Positions 9,189 to 19,848 of a stretch of DNA of 64,000 nt are shown here, piece by piece. A program made the translations under genes and the position numbers. The number at the start of each line of letters is the position of its first letter. Within the stretch, counting starts at the first letter, position 1. The notes under the pieces are model-generated. The model searched no databases and had not been told where the DNA came from. It saw nothing but the letters and a program-made list of their open reading frames with translations. Source of the DNA: Persicaria tinctoria (lineage: Eukaryota > Streptophyta > Magnoliopsida > Caryophyllales > Polygonaceae); contig JBANSL010000014.1 of assembly GCA_037127255.1 (NCBI GenBank), positions 67,811,646-67,875,645 on the forward strand, in the 5' to 3' direction.

Positions 9189-10043
9189 ATGGCTTTCAAG
9201 AATTCCTCCCTCTTGTCCTCTTTGCTTTTCTTAGCTCTTGCGGTTTTCACATCTGCTGATTACTACGGGTACAGTTCTCCTTCACCGGTTTACAAATCAT
9301 CTCCCGTCTATACTCCTTCCCCGGTTTACAAATCATCTCCTGTCTATACTCCTTCCCCGGTGTACTACAAGAAGCCCGTGTACACCCCTTCTCCTGTATA
9401 CTACAAGAAGCCAGTCTACACCCCTTCACCTGTCTACTACAAGTCACCCGTGTACTACAAGAAACCCGTGTACATCCCTTCACCCGTATACTACAAGAAG
9501 CCCGTCTACACCCCTTCACCTGTCTACTACAAGTCACCCGTGTACACCCCTTCCCCCATGTACTACAAGAAACCCGTGTACATCCCTTCACCCGTATACT
9601 ACAAGAAGCCCGTCTACACCCCTTCACCTGTCTACTACAAGTCACCCGTGTACACCCCTTCCCCCATGTACTACAAGAAACCCGTGTACACCCCTTCACC
9701 TGTGTACTACAAGTCACCCGTGTATACCCCATCACCGGTGTACACCCCATCGCCAATTTACTACAAATCTCCAGTGTACACCCCATCCCCAGTTTACTAT
9801 AAGAAACCCGTTTATACTCCATCTGAATACCACAAGCCAATCTACACTCCTAAGCCATACTACAAACCATCACCCGTCTACAAGACACCCGTTTACACTC
9901 CATCACCGATCTACAAAGCCCCTGTTTACTCACCATCCCTTGTTTACAAGGCACCAGTTTACACTCCTTCTCCAGTTTACAAGGCACCAGTTTACAAGGC
10001 ATCACCCGTTTACGAGGTGGAGAAGCCTAAATACGGCTACTAA
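9189..10043 (+). CDS. Extensin-like Pro/Tyr-rich cell-wall protein, copy B
   Basis: This is the longest copy, 284 residues. The 23-residue signal peptide ends TSA before DYYGY. The mature protein is made of PVYYKKPVYTPSP and PVYYKSPVYTPSP units, with the variants PMYYKKPVYIPSP generated by an internal 108-bp duplication. The C-terminal third changes register to PVYKTPVYTPSP, PIYKAPVYSPS and PVYKAPVYK, and the end is EVEKPKYGY. Most Tyr are in VYK or VYYK contexts suited to cross-linking, and Ser-Pro is the main glycosylation-type dipeptide. It is intact, with promoter, start and stop all conserved. The long open frames in other phases are by-products of the codon repeat. Confidence 0.9.
   Translation: MAFKNSSLLSSLLFLALAVFTSADYYGYSSPSPVYKSSPVYTPSPVYKSSPVYTPSPVYYKKPVYTPSPVYYKKPVYTPSPVYYKSPVYYKKPVYIPSPVYYKKPVYTPSPVYYKSPVYTPSPMYYKKPVYIPSPVYYKKPVYTPSPVYYKSPVYTPSPMYYKKPVYTPSPVYYKSPVYTPSPVYTPSPIYYKSPVYTPSPVYYKKPVYTPSEYHKPIYTPKPYYKPSPVYKTPVYTPSPIYKAPVYSPSLVYKAPVYTPSPVYKAPVYKASPVYEVEKPKYGY
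9450..9683 (+). repeat. 108-bp tandem repeat inside gene B
   Basis: The block starting TGTACTACAAGAAACCCG recurs at a 108-bp spacing: 9450, 9558 and a partial copy at 9666. It encodes 36 residues with the unique PVYIPSP variant. The period keeps the frame. Confidence 0.8.
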
Positions 10044-10647
10044 GGAAACGATTAACCTTTTGATTTTCTTCGATCAGCGAATCAATTTGTTGCTTGAAAC
10101 TTTTCTACATTGCTGAATTTGTTACTCACTTATTTGTAATCTTGTTATTCCCAAGTATCAATGAATTAACATATTATATTTTTGGATCATCTATTTAAGT
10201 TCATACCTAAGCATTTCTCTGTCCTTTGTTGTATTGCATGGCTTTTCGTTACCAACCGGCAGATATTAATAACGGAATTTTTTTTTTGGAGGAGCTTTAA
10301 ATCAATGGCGATCATGAATTGGGATAAAAGAGATTGCAGATAACATGGATGCACATATCTCTCGATGTATATATTCAAACAATAAACATGATCCGATGCA
10401 ACATTAAAAAACATCCGTCCAAACATGATAAGTAAATACCATTAACTTTTATTTGAGGGACAATATAACTAAACCAAACTCAATGATTCAACAATGATGA
10501 ACATTGAACAAGACCCAGAGCAGTACAGCAAGCGACGAATTGATGACCAACACCCCAAAGCGAGCAAACGATAAGGGAAAGGAATTAAGGAACATGAGAT
10601 GAATTAAAGAAAGTAAAAGTGTTTATTGTATTTAGCGTAGCAAGTAG
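10044..10647. other. 3' UTR and flank of gene B, including an hAT empty site
   Basis: It has the family 3' UTR and flank. At about 10417 it reads CCAAACATGATAAGTAAATA with a single AACATGAT. This is the unoccupied site of the hAT element found at 49158 and 59158. Confidence 0.6.
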
Positions 10648-10774
10648 TTGTGTGATCCGGGGAGGAAGGAGATGGCAGATGAAAGAAAGTATGTCATCCG
10701 ATTGCGCTGTAACTTAGCATTTGCCTTGTCTTTTATTGTTGGCCTGATCTTGCTTTCCTACCTTCTCAATTTAG
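10648..10774 (+). CDS. Conserved exon with one membrane helix, unit B
   Basis: Frame: MADERKYVIRLRCNLAF, then ALSFIVGLILLSYLLNL, ending at AG/GTAAGG, a good splice donor. If not spliced, the frame runs on to 10866. The second part is a strong membrane-spanning segment after a basic, Cys-containing stretch (signal-anchor-like). The same exon recurs in units D (18600) and F (41222) and as fragments after A, E and H, always on the extensin strand. I do not recognise the protein. No following exon is obvious, because a retroposon sits 130 bp downstream. It is either the first exon of a lost membrane protein gene carried along with the extensin unit or a small gene of its own. Confidence 0.4.
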
Positions 10775-10908
10775 GTAAGGTGACCTTGCTGAGAGGATAT
10801 GGTGCCTGTACATTTTCCATGTCCGCGGGTTCGACGAAATGCAGAAAACTAGCATTGGGTGACTAGTGGCAATGGTTGGTTTCCTATGTACCAAGTCACT
10901 TGCTACAT

Positions 10909-11382
10909 TTTTTTTTTTTTGATATAGGTAAGGATTCGAAGAACTAGACAAACCATTGTCTGGTAAATTGAGAGGGCGAAAATCGTCAGACAGACTGACC
11001 GTCATGATACAACAAAAACCAAACAAACATTCTAAACGAAAAACCCCGCAACCCTTGGACAAGCAGCACCAAGCTTGATGTGGAAGACCCAAAAACGGTA
11101 TGTGAATAATGAGAACATGGGATAGCGGAAGCTAACACGACATCTCACCGATGGAAGACAGAGAGCAGAAATTCATGACAATGGAAGAGATGACTCCTAG
11201 GGAAGCGTGGACCACACGACGTTCTCCTCCCTCACTAGACCCCAAACACTGGCACGACCTTCATCATCTACAGGGCCGCATGACTACACCTTCCTCCAAA
11301 ATTAAACACAAGACCACATAACAACCACAAAAAAAAGGCAAAATGATCAACATCCCAAAGGCTAGACAAGGTCTGGTTAGGT
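10909..11382 (-). mobile_element. Retroposon (LINE 3' end or SINE-like) with poly(A) and 12-bp duplication
   Basis: On the minus strand it ends in a poly(A) (plus-strand T tract at 10909-10920) preceded by CCTTACCTATATC, as in plant LINE 3' ends. It is flanked by CACTTGCTACAT (10897-10908) and CTCTTGCTACAT (11383-11394), an 11/12 target duplication. Unit F (about 41600) lacks the insertion. Only about 470 bp remain, with no reverse transcriptase, so it is 5'-truncated or non-autonomous. The same insertion in unit D contains the CACTA element. Confidence 0.75.
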
Positions 11383-11394
11383 CTCTTGCTACAT

Positions 11395-11810
11395 ATGTAA
11401 CATAAAGGCTCCTGAAGAGGCACAATTTTGCATATACGAATGAGAAGCAATACTATTTTGCTGCCCTGAAGAAGAGGCATATATGTTCATATTACCCTAT
11501 AGTGTTGATCGAAGTTGAACATTTCATTAAGGCTATTGGTTAATTAGTTAGCTAGGGTATGTTTGGCAAAAACTTATTAGAGTTTTTAAAGTGGTTTGAT
11601 CGAAAGCTTTTCGCGATTTACAAAAAAAAAAATTCTTTTAATTTATCCACAAAAGCTAAAATTTTGATATATCTCTAAAATTTCATCAAAAATTTCATCT
11701 AGATTATAATTGTAAGCTAGATTAATCTTTGGTTTGTTAAACAAGCTTAATCACATCTTCAAACTGCACATTTTAGGTGTTTAAAGCTTGCTTAGAAGAG
11801 GGCAATTAAC
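11395..11810. other. Upstream flank of gene C
   Basis: Shared flank (ATGTAACATAAAGGCTCCTG onward), also found before genes E and G. No coding content. Confidence 0.5.
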
Positions 11811-12065
11811 TTAAATTAATAATGCAACTTTGCAATGAAGAAATGGTCTAACAAACAAGCACACACGTTGGATTATAGGTTGATTAGGTTCCTCTCATGT
11901 CTCAACTCTATAAGACGTGCAGCCAATTAAGTGCCCTTAAAAGGGGTTATTCAAAACATTTGCTGAACCTTCAGAACAACTATAAAATGCCCAAGAAATG
12001 AAGCATTCTACATCTCATCAACTCCTCCTCCTCCTCTTGTAAGCTGTATTGTCTAAACATCCAAT
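11811..12065 (+). promoter_or_regulatory. Promoter and 5' UTR of gene C
   Basis: TATAAAA at 11981-11987, 79 bp before the ATG. The GACGTGCAGCCAAT composite and AGTGCCCTTAAAAGGGG are present as in gene B. CTCCTCCTCCTC tract in the leader. Confidence 0.7.
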
Positions 12066-12758
12066 ATGGCTTTCAAGAGCTCCTTCCTCTTTTCTGCTTT
12101 GCTTTTCTTGGCTCTTGCGGTACTTGCATCTGCTGATTACTACGGATACAGTTCTCCTTCTCCGGTTTACAAATCATCTCCCGTCTATACTCCTTCCCCG
12201 GTTTACAAATCATCTCCAGTCTATACTCCTTCCCCGGTGTACTACAAGAAGCCTGTGTACACTCCTTCACCTGTTTACACACCTTCACCGGTTTATTATA
12301 AGAAATCGGTGTACACTCCTTTTCCAGTGTACTACAAGAAGCCCGTCTATACCCCTTCTCCCGTATACTACAAGAAGCCAATCTACACCCCTTCACCTGT
12401 GTACTACAAGTCACCCGTGTACACCCCTTCTCCCGTGTACTACAAGAAGCCCGTGTACACCCCATCCCCAGTGTACAAATCTCCAGTGTACACCCCATCC
12501 CCAGTGTACTACGAGAAGCCCGTTTACACCCCATCCCCAGTTTACTACAAGAAACCTGTTTACACTCCATCTGAGGAGTACCACAAGCCAATCTACACTC
12601 CTAAGCCATACTACAAGAAGCCTACCTACACACCATCACCCGTCTACAAGACACCTGTTTACACTCCATCACCGGCCTACAAGGCACCTGTTTACTCAGC
12701 ATCCCCAGTTTACAAGGCACCAGTTTACACCGTGGAGAAGCCTAAATATGGCTACTAA
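12066..12758 (+). CDS. Extensin-like Pro/Tyr-rich cell-wall protein, copy C
   Basis: 230 residues. Signal peptide MAFKSSFLF... to ASA, then DYYGYSSPSP. It has a PSPVYTPSPVYYKKSVYTP stretch with a PFPVYYK variant, several VYYKKPVYTPSP units and the family PSEEYHKPIYTPKPYYKK block. Then come PVYKTPVYTPSP, AYKAPVYSASP and the ending APVYTVEKPKYGY. Like A it has a Glu-Glu in the PSEEYHK block, whereas B, D and H have a single Glu. Intact. Its 3' UTR from 12866 is the left end of the 973-bp tandem array, so its downstream neighbourhood has been rebuilt and no membrane-helix exon follows. Confidence 0.9.
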   Translation: MAFKSSFLFSALLFLALAVLASADYYGYSSPSPVYKSSPVYTPSPVYKSSPVYTPSPVYYKKPVYTPSPVYTPSPVYYKKSVYTPFPVYYKKPVYTPSPVYYKKPIYTPSPVYYKSPVYTPSPVYYKKPVYTPSPVYKSPVYTPSPVYYEKPVYTPSPVYYKKPVYTPSEEYHKPIYTPKPYYKKPTYTPSPVYKTPVYTPSPAYKAPVYSASPVYKAPVYTVEKPKYGY

Positions 12759-12865
12759 GGAACCGAAGAGATTAATTATAACCTTTAATTTTCTTGGATC
12801 ACTGATTCAATTTTTTGCTTGAAACTTTTCTAAGTTGCTGAATTTGTTCCTCGATCACTTATTTG

Positions 12866-15800
12866 TACTCTTGTTATACCCAAGTATCAATGAATTAACA
12901 TATTATAATTTTGGATCATCTAAGTTCATATCTACGCCTTTTTCTGTTCTTTTGTTGTATTACATGCCTTTTCTTTATCAACCGGCCGATATTAATAACG
13001 GAATAACTAATTTTTAAGATCTCTGAGGAGTGAGGCTAGCTATATATCAAATGAATCCATGAGGAAAAAAAATTGGAGGAGCTTAAATCAATGGTGATCA
13101 TGAGTTGGGATTAAAGAGATTGCAGATAAAAGGATTTTACATGGATGTACATATATCTCTCGATGAATATATTCAAACAATAAAAATGATCCGATGCAAC
13201 ATTAAGAAACATAGCATTAGTTGTCATGTTAATATGTCAATGTTTTGAGTGTAATTCCGAAACCGATTGTCCCAAATATCCGAAAATATAGTGAAGTATG
13301 TCACTGGAAAACCGACCTGCCCCAACCCATTTCGGACCCGAAATCTGAATAACTGATGACCGAAACTAACCCAAATTCGTATGAACCGAACCGGATTCAA
13401 CCGAAACCTATTAAGACCCGAACCCGTTATAACCTAAACGTGGAATAACCCGAATTCTAAGATTCATTCTAGTAAAGTTTTGAAAATGAATATTGAAATA
13501 ATGAAAACTTAAGACAATCCAATCCCGAAATAACCGAAACATGAGACAACCGAAATCCGAAATAACTGAAACCCGAGACAACCGAAATCCGAATAACCGA
13601 ACCCGATACAACCGAAAGCCGAACTCGACCCATCTAAATGACCAAATTATTAGGCATTACCCGAATAACCCGAAACGAATAACAGAACCCAAGCCCGACT
13701 GGACCCATCCGATTACCACCATGTAATCCCAATGTGTAGATCAGAGTGGAACTCTTCATTAAGCATATGATATGTATATATTACAAATGCTGGCATTATA
13801 CTCCCTCTGTTAATTAATAAGTGTCGTTTGACTTTTTGTACTCTTGTTATACCCAAGTATCAATGAATTAACATATTATAATTTTGGATCATCTAAGTTC
13901 ATATCTACGCCTTTTTCTGTTCTTTTGTTGTATTGCATGCCTTTTCTTTATCAACCGGCCGATATTAATAACGGAATAACTAATTTTTAAGATCTCTGAG
14001 GAGTGAGGCTAGCTATATATCAAATGAATCCATGAGGAAAAAAAATTGGAGGAGCTTAAATCAATGGTGATCATGAGTTGGGATTAAAGAGATTGCAGAT
14101 AAAAGGATTTTACATGGATGCACATATATCTCTCGATGAATATATTCAAACAATAAAAATGATCCGATGCAACATTAAGAAACATAGCATTAGTTGTCAT
14201 GTTAATATGTCAATGTTTTGAGTGTAATTCCGAAACCGATTGTCCCAAATATCCGAAAATATAGTGAAGTATGTCACTGGAAAACCGACCTGCCCCAACC
14301 CATTTCGGACCCGAAATCTGAATAACTGATAACCGAAACTAACCCAAATTCGTATGAACCGAACCGGATTCAACCGAAACCTATTAAGACCCGAACCCGT
14401 TATAACCTAAACGTGGAATAACCCGAATTCTAAGATTCATTCTAGTAAAGTTTTGAAAATGAATATTGAAATAATGAAAACTTAAGACAATCCAATCCCG
14501 AAATAACCGAAACATGAGACAACCGAAATCCGAAATAACTGAAACCCGAGACAACCGAAATCCGAATAATCGAACCCGATACAACCGAAAGCCGAACTCG
14601 ACCCATCTAAATGACCAAATTATTAGGCATTACCCGAATAACCCGAAACGAATAACAGAACCCATGCCCGACTGGACCCATCCGATTACCACCATGTAAT
14701 CCCAATGTGTAGATCAGAGTGGAACTCTTCATTAAGCATATGATATGTATATATTACAAATGCTGGCATTATACTCCCTCTGTTAATTAATAAGTGTCGT
14801 TTGACTTTTTGTACTCTTGTTATACCCAAGTATCAATGAATTAACATATTATAATTTTGGATCATCTAAGTTCATATCTACGCCTTTTTCTGTTCTTTTG
14901 TTGTATTGCATGCCTTTTCTTTATCAACCGGCCGATATTAATAACGGAATAACTAATTTTTAAGATCTCTGAGGAGTGAGGCTAGCTATATATCAAATGA
15001 ATCCATGAGGAAAAAAAATTGGAGGAGCTTAAATCAATGGTGATCATGAGTTGGGATAAAAGAGATTGCAGATAAAAGGATTTTACATGGATGCACATAT
15101 ATCTCTCGATGAATATATTCAAACAATAAAAATGATCCGATGCAACATTAAGAAACATAGCATTAGTTGTCATGTTAATATGTCAATGTTTTGAGTGTAA
15201 TTCCGAAACCGATTGTCCCAAATATCCGAAAATATAGTGAAGTATGTCACTGGAAAACCGACCTGCCCCAACCCATTTCGGACCCGAAATCTGAATAACT
15301 GATAACCGAAACTAACCCAAATTCGTATGAACCGAACCGGATTCAACCGAAACCTATTAAGACCCGAACCCGTTATAACCTAAACGTGGAATAACCCGAA
15401 TTCTAAGATTCATTCTAGTAAAGTTTTGAAAATGAATATTGAAATAATGAAAACTTAAGACAATCCAATCCCGAAATAACCGAAACATGAGACAACCGAA
15501 ATCCGAAATAACTGAAACCCGAGACAACCGAAATCCGAATAACCGAACCCGATACAACCGAAAGCCGAACTCGACCCATCTAAATGACCAAATTATTAGG
15601 CATTACCCGAATAACCCGAAACGAATAACAGAACCCAAGCCCGACTGGACCCATCCGATTACCACCATGTAATCCCAATGTGTAGATCAGAGTGGAACTC
15701 TTCATTAAGCATATGATATGTATATATTACAAATGCTGGCATTATACTCCCTCTGTTAATTAATAAGTGTCGTTTGACTTTTTGTACTCTTGTTATACCC

Positions 15801-16757
15801 AAGTATCAATGAATTAACATATTATAATTTTGGATCATCTAAGTTCATATCTACGCCTTTTTCTGTTCTTTTGTTGTATTGCATGCCTTTTCTTTATCAA
15901 CCGGCCGATATTAATAACGGAATAACTAATTTTTAAGATCTCTGAGGAGTGAGGCTAGCTATATATCAAATGAATCCATGAGGAAAAAAAATTGGAGGAG
16001 CTTAAATCAATGGTGATCATGAGTTGGGATTAAAGAGATTGCAGATAAAAGGATTTTACATGGATGCACATATATCTCTCGATGAATATATTCAAACAAT
16101 AAAAATGATCCGATGCAACATTAAGAAACATAGCATTAGTTGTCATGTTAATATGTCAATGTTTTGAGTGTAATTCCGAAACCGATTGTCCCAAATATCC
16201 GAAAATATAGTGAAGTATGTCACTGGAAAACCGACCTGCCCCAACCCATTTCGGACCCGAAATCTGAATAACTGATAACCGAAACTAACCCAAATTCGTA
16301 TGAACCGAACCGGATTCAACCGAAACCTATTAAGACCCGAACCCGTTATAACCTAAACGTGGAATAACCCGAATTCTAAGATTCATTCTAGTAAAGTTTT
16401 GAAAATGAATATTGAAATAATGAAAACTTAAGACAATCCAATCCCGAAATAACCGAAACATGAGACAACCGAAATCCGAAATAACTGAAACCCGAGACAA
16501 CCGAAATCCGAATAACCGAACCCGATACAACCGAAAGCCGAACTCGACCCATCTAAATGACCAAATTATTAGGCATTACCCGAATAACCCGAAACGAATA
16601 ACAGAACCCAAGCCCGACTGGACCCATCCGATTACCACCATGTAATCCCAATGTGTAGATCAGAGTGGAACTCTTCATTAAGCATATGATATGTATATAT
16701 TACAAATGCTGGCATTATACTCCCTCTGTTAATTAATAAGTGTCGTTTGACTTTTTG
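12866..16757 (+). repeat. Four-copy 973-bp tandem array between genes C and D
   Basis: Units: 12866-13838, 13839-14811, 14812-15784, 15785-16757, each exactly 973 bp and nearly identical (a few single-base differences, e.g. GGATGTACA in unit 1 against GGATGCACA later). Each unit is a fusion of the extensin 3' UTR/downstream flank, about 450 bp of ACCGAA-rich element, the far-upstream flank of the next extensin gene, and the first 38 bp of a Stowaway-like MITE. The fourth unit runs on into the complete MITE and gene D. The junction TTTTTG/TACTC shares a TTTG microhomology with gene C's own ATTTGTACTC. Open frames of 61-66 codons in each unit are by-products of the CCGAAA repeats. Confidence 0.95.
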
Positions 16758-16956
16758 ACACGTTTTTTAAGGAGCTAAAAACTATATAAAATATTAACTT
16801 TTTTATTAATTTTTTAAAATAATTTTAAACTTATAACTCATATGTATAAAATTATATATAAAAAAATTAATTAAAAACTTTATATTTTATATAGTTTTTA
16901 ACTCTTTAAAAAAGGTGTCAAAAAGTCAAACGTCACTTATTTATGAACGGAGATAG
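16720..16956. mobile_element. Stowaway-like MITE (complete copy at array end)
   Basis: 237 bp between TA dinucleotides (16718-16719, 16957-16958). The ends are long inverted repeats: CTCCCTCTGTTAATTAATAA... with TCGTTTGACTTTTTG, and the complementary ...CAAAAAGTCAAACG...AACGGAGATAG. CTCCCTCYGTT ends with TA duplication are diagnostic of Tc1/mariner-derived Stowaway MITEs. Units 1-3 of the array hold only its first 38 bp. Confidence 0.85.
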
Positions 16957-16970
16957 TATAAACAAATAAA

Positions 16971-17205
16971 TTAACAATGCTACTTTTGCAAGGAAGAAAT
17001 GGTCTAACAGACAAGCACACACATTGGATTATAGGTTCCTCTCTACTCTATAAGACGTGCAGTCAATAAAGTGCCCTCAAAAGGAGTTATTCATAACATT
17101 TGTTTAACATTTAGAACAACTATAAAAAGCCCAACAAATGATGCATTCTACATCTCATCAACTCCTCCTCCTCCTCTTGTAAGCTGTATTGTCTAAACAT
17201 CCAAT
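16971..17205 (+). promoter_or_regulatory. Promoter and 5' UTR of gene D
   Basis: TATAAAA at 17121-17127, 79 bp before the ATG. It keeps GACGTGCAG but has GTCAATAAAG in place of CCAAT. It is closest to the promoter of gene A. Confidence 0.7.
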
Positions 17206-17952
17206 ATGGCTTTCAAGAGCTCCTCCCTCGTGTCCGCTTTGCTTTTCTTGGCTCTTGCGGTTTTCGCATCTGCTGATTACTACGAATACAGTTCTCCTTC
17301 TCCGGTTTACAAATCATCTCCCGTCTATACTCCTTCCCCGGTTTACAAATCATCTCCTGTCTATACTCCTTCCCCGGTGTACTACAAGAAGCCCGTGTAC
17401 ACTCCTTCGCCGATTTACACACCTTCACCAGTTTATCACAAGAAACCGGTGTACACTCCTTCTCCAGTGTACTACGAGAAGCCTGTGTATACCCCTTCTC
17501 CCGTATACTACAAGAAGCCTGTCTACACTCCTTCACCTGTGTACTACAAGTCACCCGTGTACACCCCTTCTCCTGTGTACTACAAGAAGCCTGTGTACAC
17601 CCCTTCGCCCGTGTACTACAAGTCACCCGTGTATACCCCATCACCGGTGTACACCCCACCACCAGTTTACTACAAATCTCCAGTGTACACCCCATCCCCA
17701 GTGTACTACAAGAAACCCATTTATACTCCATCTGAATACCACAAGCCAATCTACACTCCTAAGCCATACTACAAGAAGCCTGCTTACAAACCATCACCCA
17801 TCTATAAGACACCCGTTTACACTCCATCACCGATCTACAAAGCACCTGTTTACTCACCATCCCCAGTTTACAAGGCACCAGTTTACACTCCTTCTCCAGT
17901 TTACAAGGCATCACCCGTTTACGAGGCGGAGAAGCCTAAATACGGCTACTAA
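17206..17952 (+). CDS. Extensin-like Pro/Tyr-rich cell-wall protein, copy D
   Basis: 248 residues. Signal peptide ends FASA; the mature start is DYYEYSSPSP, with Glu replacing the usual Gly. The body has VYYKKPVYTPSP, PIYTPSPVYHKKPVYTP and YYEKPVYTPSP units and a PVYTPPPVYYKSP segment, the only place in the family with three consecutive prolines. Then come the PSEYHKPIYTPKPYYKK block, PIYKTPVYTPSP and PVYKAPVYTPSP repeats and the ending YEAEKPKYGY. Intact, with full promoter and 3' UTR. Confidence 0.9.
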   Translation: MAFKSSSLVSALLFLALAVFASADYYEYSSPSPVYKSSPVYTPSPVYKSSPVYTPSPVYYKKPVYTPSPIYTPSPVYHKKPVYTPSPVYYEKPVYTPSPVYYKKPVYTPSPVYYKSPVYTPSPVYYKKPVYTPSPVYYKSPVYTPSPVYTPPPVYYKSPVYTPSPVYYKKPIYTPSEYHKPIYTPKPYYKKPAYKPSPIYKTPVYTPSPIYKAPVYSPSPVYKAPVYTPSPVYKASPVYEAEKPKYGY

Positions 17953-18599
17953 GGAAATGATTAAACTTTTAATTTTCTTCCATCAGCGAATCGATTTGTT
18001 TCTTGAAACTTTTCTACATTGCTGAATTTGTTACTCATTTTTTGTAATCTTGTTATACCCAAGTATCAATGAATTAACATATTATATTTTTTGGATCATC
18101 TAATTAAGTTCATACCTAAGCATTTGTCTGTCCTTTGTTGTATTGCATGCCTTTTCTCTATCAACCGGCCGATATTAATAACGGAATAACTAATTAATAA
18201 GATCTCTTAGTAGTGAGGCTAACTATCGAATGAATCAATGAGAATTTATTGTTTGGAGGAGCTTAAAATGAATGGCGATCATGAATTGGGATAAAAGAGA
18301 TTGCAGATAAAAGGATTTTTACATGGATGCACATATATCTCTCGATGTATATATTGATCAAACAATAAACATGATCTGATGCTTCTACTAAAACAATATT
18401 AACTCTTAATCGAGGGACAATATAACTAAACCAAACTCAATGATTCAACAATGATGAACAAGATCCGGCCCAGAGCAGTACAACAAGCGACGAATTGATG
18501 ACCAACACCCTAAAGCGAGCAAATGATAAGGGAAAGGAAGTAGAAGGAGATGGATTAAAGAAAGTAAAAGTGTTATTGTGTATTCAGTGTAGCTAGTAG
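17953..18599. other. 3' UTR and flank of gene D
   Basis: Family 3' UTR and flank parallel to 10044-10647. No gene. Confidence 0.6.
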
Positions 18600-18736
18600 T
18601 TGTGTACTTATGTGATCCGGGAAGGAAGGAGATGGCTACGATGAAAGAAAGTTTGTCATTCGATTTCGCTGTAACTTAGCATTTGCCTTGTCTTTTATTG
18701 TTGGGCTTATCTTGCTTTCCTACCTTCTCAATATAT
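18600..18736 (+). pseudogene. Membrane-helix exon, unit D
   Basis: The frame reads GYDERKFVIRFRCNLAF and then ALSFIVGLILLSYLLNI, ending at a GTAAG donor, and is nearly identical to unit B. The local ATG is out of frame here (ATGGCTACG shifts phase against ATGGCAGAT in B). The true start must be elsewhere or this copy is dead. Confidence 0.45.
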
Positions 18737-19713
18737 GTAAGATGACCTTGCTGAGAGGATATGGTGCCTGTACATTTTCCATGTCCGCGGTTTCGACAAA
18801 ATGCATAAAACTAGCACTGGGTGACTAGTGGCAATGGTTGGTTTCATATGTGCCAAGTCACTTGTTACATTTTTTTTTTTTTTGATATAGGTAAGGATTC
18901 GAAATACCAGACAATGGTTTATCTGGTAAATCGATAGGGCAAAAATCGTCAGACGGACTCTGACCGTCATGATACGTACAACAAGAAACCAAATAAACAA
19001 TCTAAACCAAAAACCCTACAAGGCACACTACAAAAAAATTATTTTAGAAACGGCTGAAAACCGTCGCAAAAAGCAGGGTTGCCGTCGCAAAAAAGCAATG
19101 GCGACGGCTAGGCGACGGCAAACAGGGGGTCGCTAGCCCTAGGGTAGCAAATAGTATTAGCGACAGATAATTGCCGTAGCTATGTGGCTGGTGAGCTTGC
19201 GACTGCAATTTTGCGACGCCATGTGCCGTTGCAAAATAATCTACCATTTCCCATCAAAATTAGGGTTCTTCATTTTTTGCGACGACTCCTACCGTGGCAA
19301 ATTAATCCCACCCTTTTTCCCGACTTTTTTTATTGCCAAATATCCTTTTGCGATGGTATATGCTAACACACGTGTCTTTTCACTTGCTAAATCATTGTAA
19401 CAACATTGAAATAACTAAATAAATACCGAGCCGAATCATTTGTCATTACATTACGATATACAAAAGTGCATAATCCACACTACATTCAACCGACTAATAG
19501 ACCTTTTGTACACCAAAAGATTGACCAATCCTCAAATTAATCGAGAACATAGAGTATGTAACATACTTTTGATGTTCAGATTACCAAAAACATTATCAAG
19601 TGCCAAGCTTAAGCTTCTTGCTAATATATCCAGCTCGCCAGGTGATTCTTTTTCACCAATTTCTGTCCACTTCCTCGTCCGATAATAAGAGTATTGCATC
19701 TCCAATTGACTCC

Positions 19714-19848
19714 AAGTGATGAACACTTAATGTATGCTATATATAATAGAAAACCAATCAAGAATACGAACTAAAATAATTCAAGTCCAATTAAAAGAAG
19801 TGATGAACACTTAATGTATGCTATACATAATAGAAAACCAATCAAGAA
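19714..19848. repeat. 84-bp tandem duplication that received the Helitron
   Basis: AAGTGATGAACACTTAATG begins at 19714 and again at 19798. The second copy is split by the Helitron after 19848 and resumes at 20549. The first copy keeps the uninterrupted sequence CAAGAATACGAACTAAAATA. Confidence 0.85.

Noticed and set aside
13411..16645. Repeated 61-66 codon frames in the 973-bp units
   Set aside because: Translations of CCGAAA/CCCGAA words with no domain. They are repeated only because the DNA is repeated.
12866..16757. CRISPR-like or satellite interpretation of the array
   Set aside because: Units are 973 bp and made of gene flanks and a transposon piece. There are no short direct repeats with unique spacers, and this is a plant genome.
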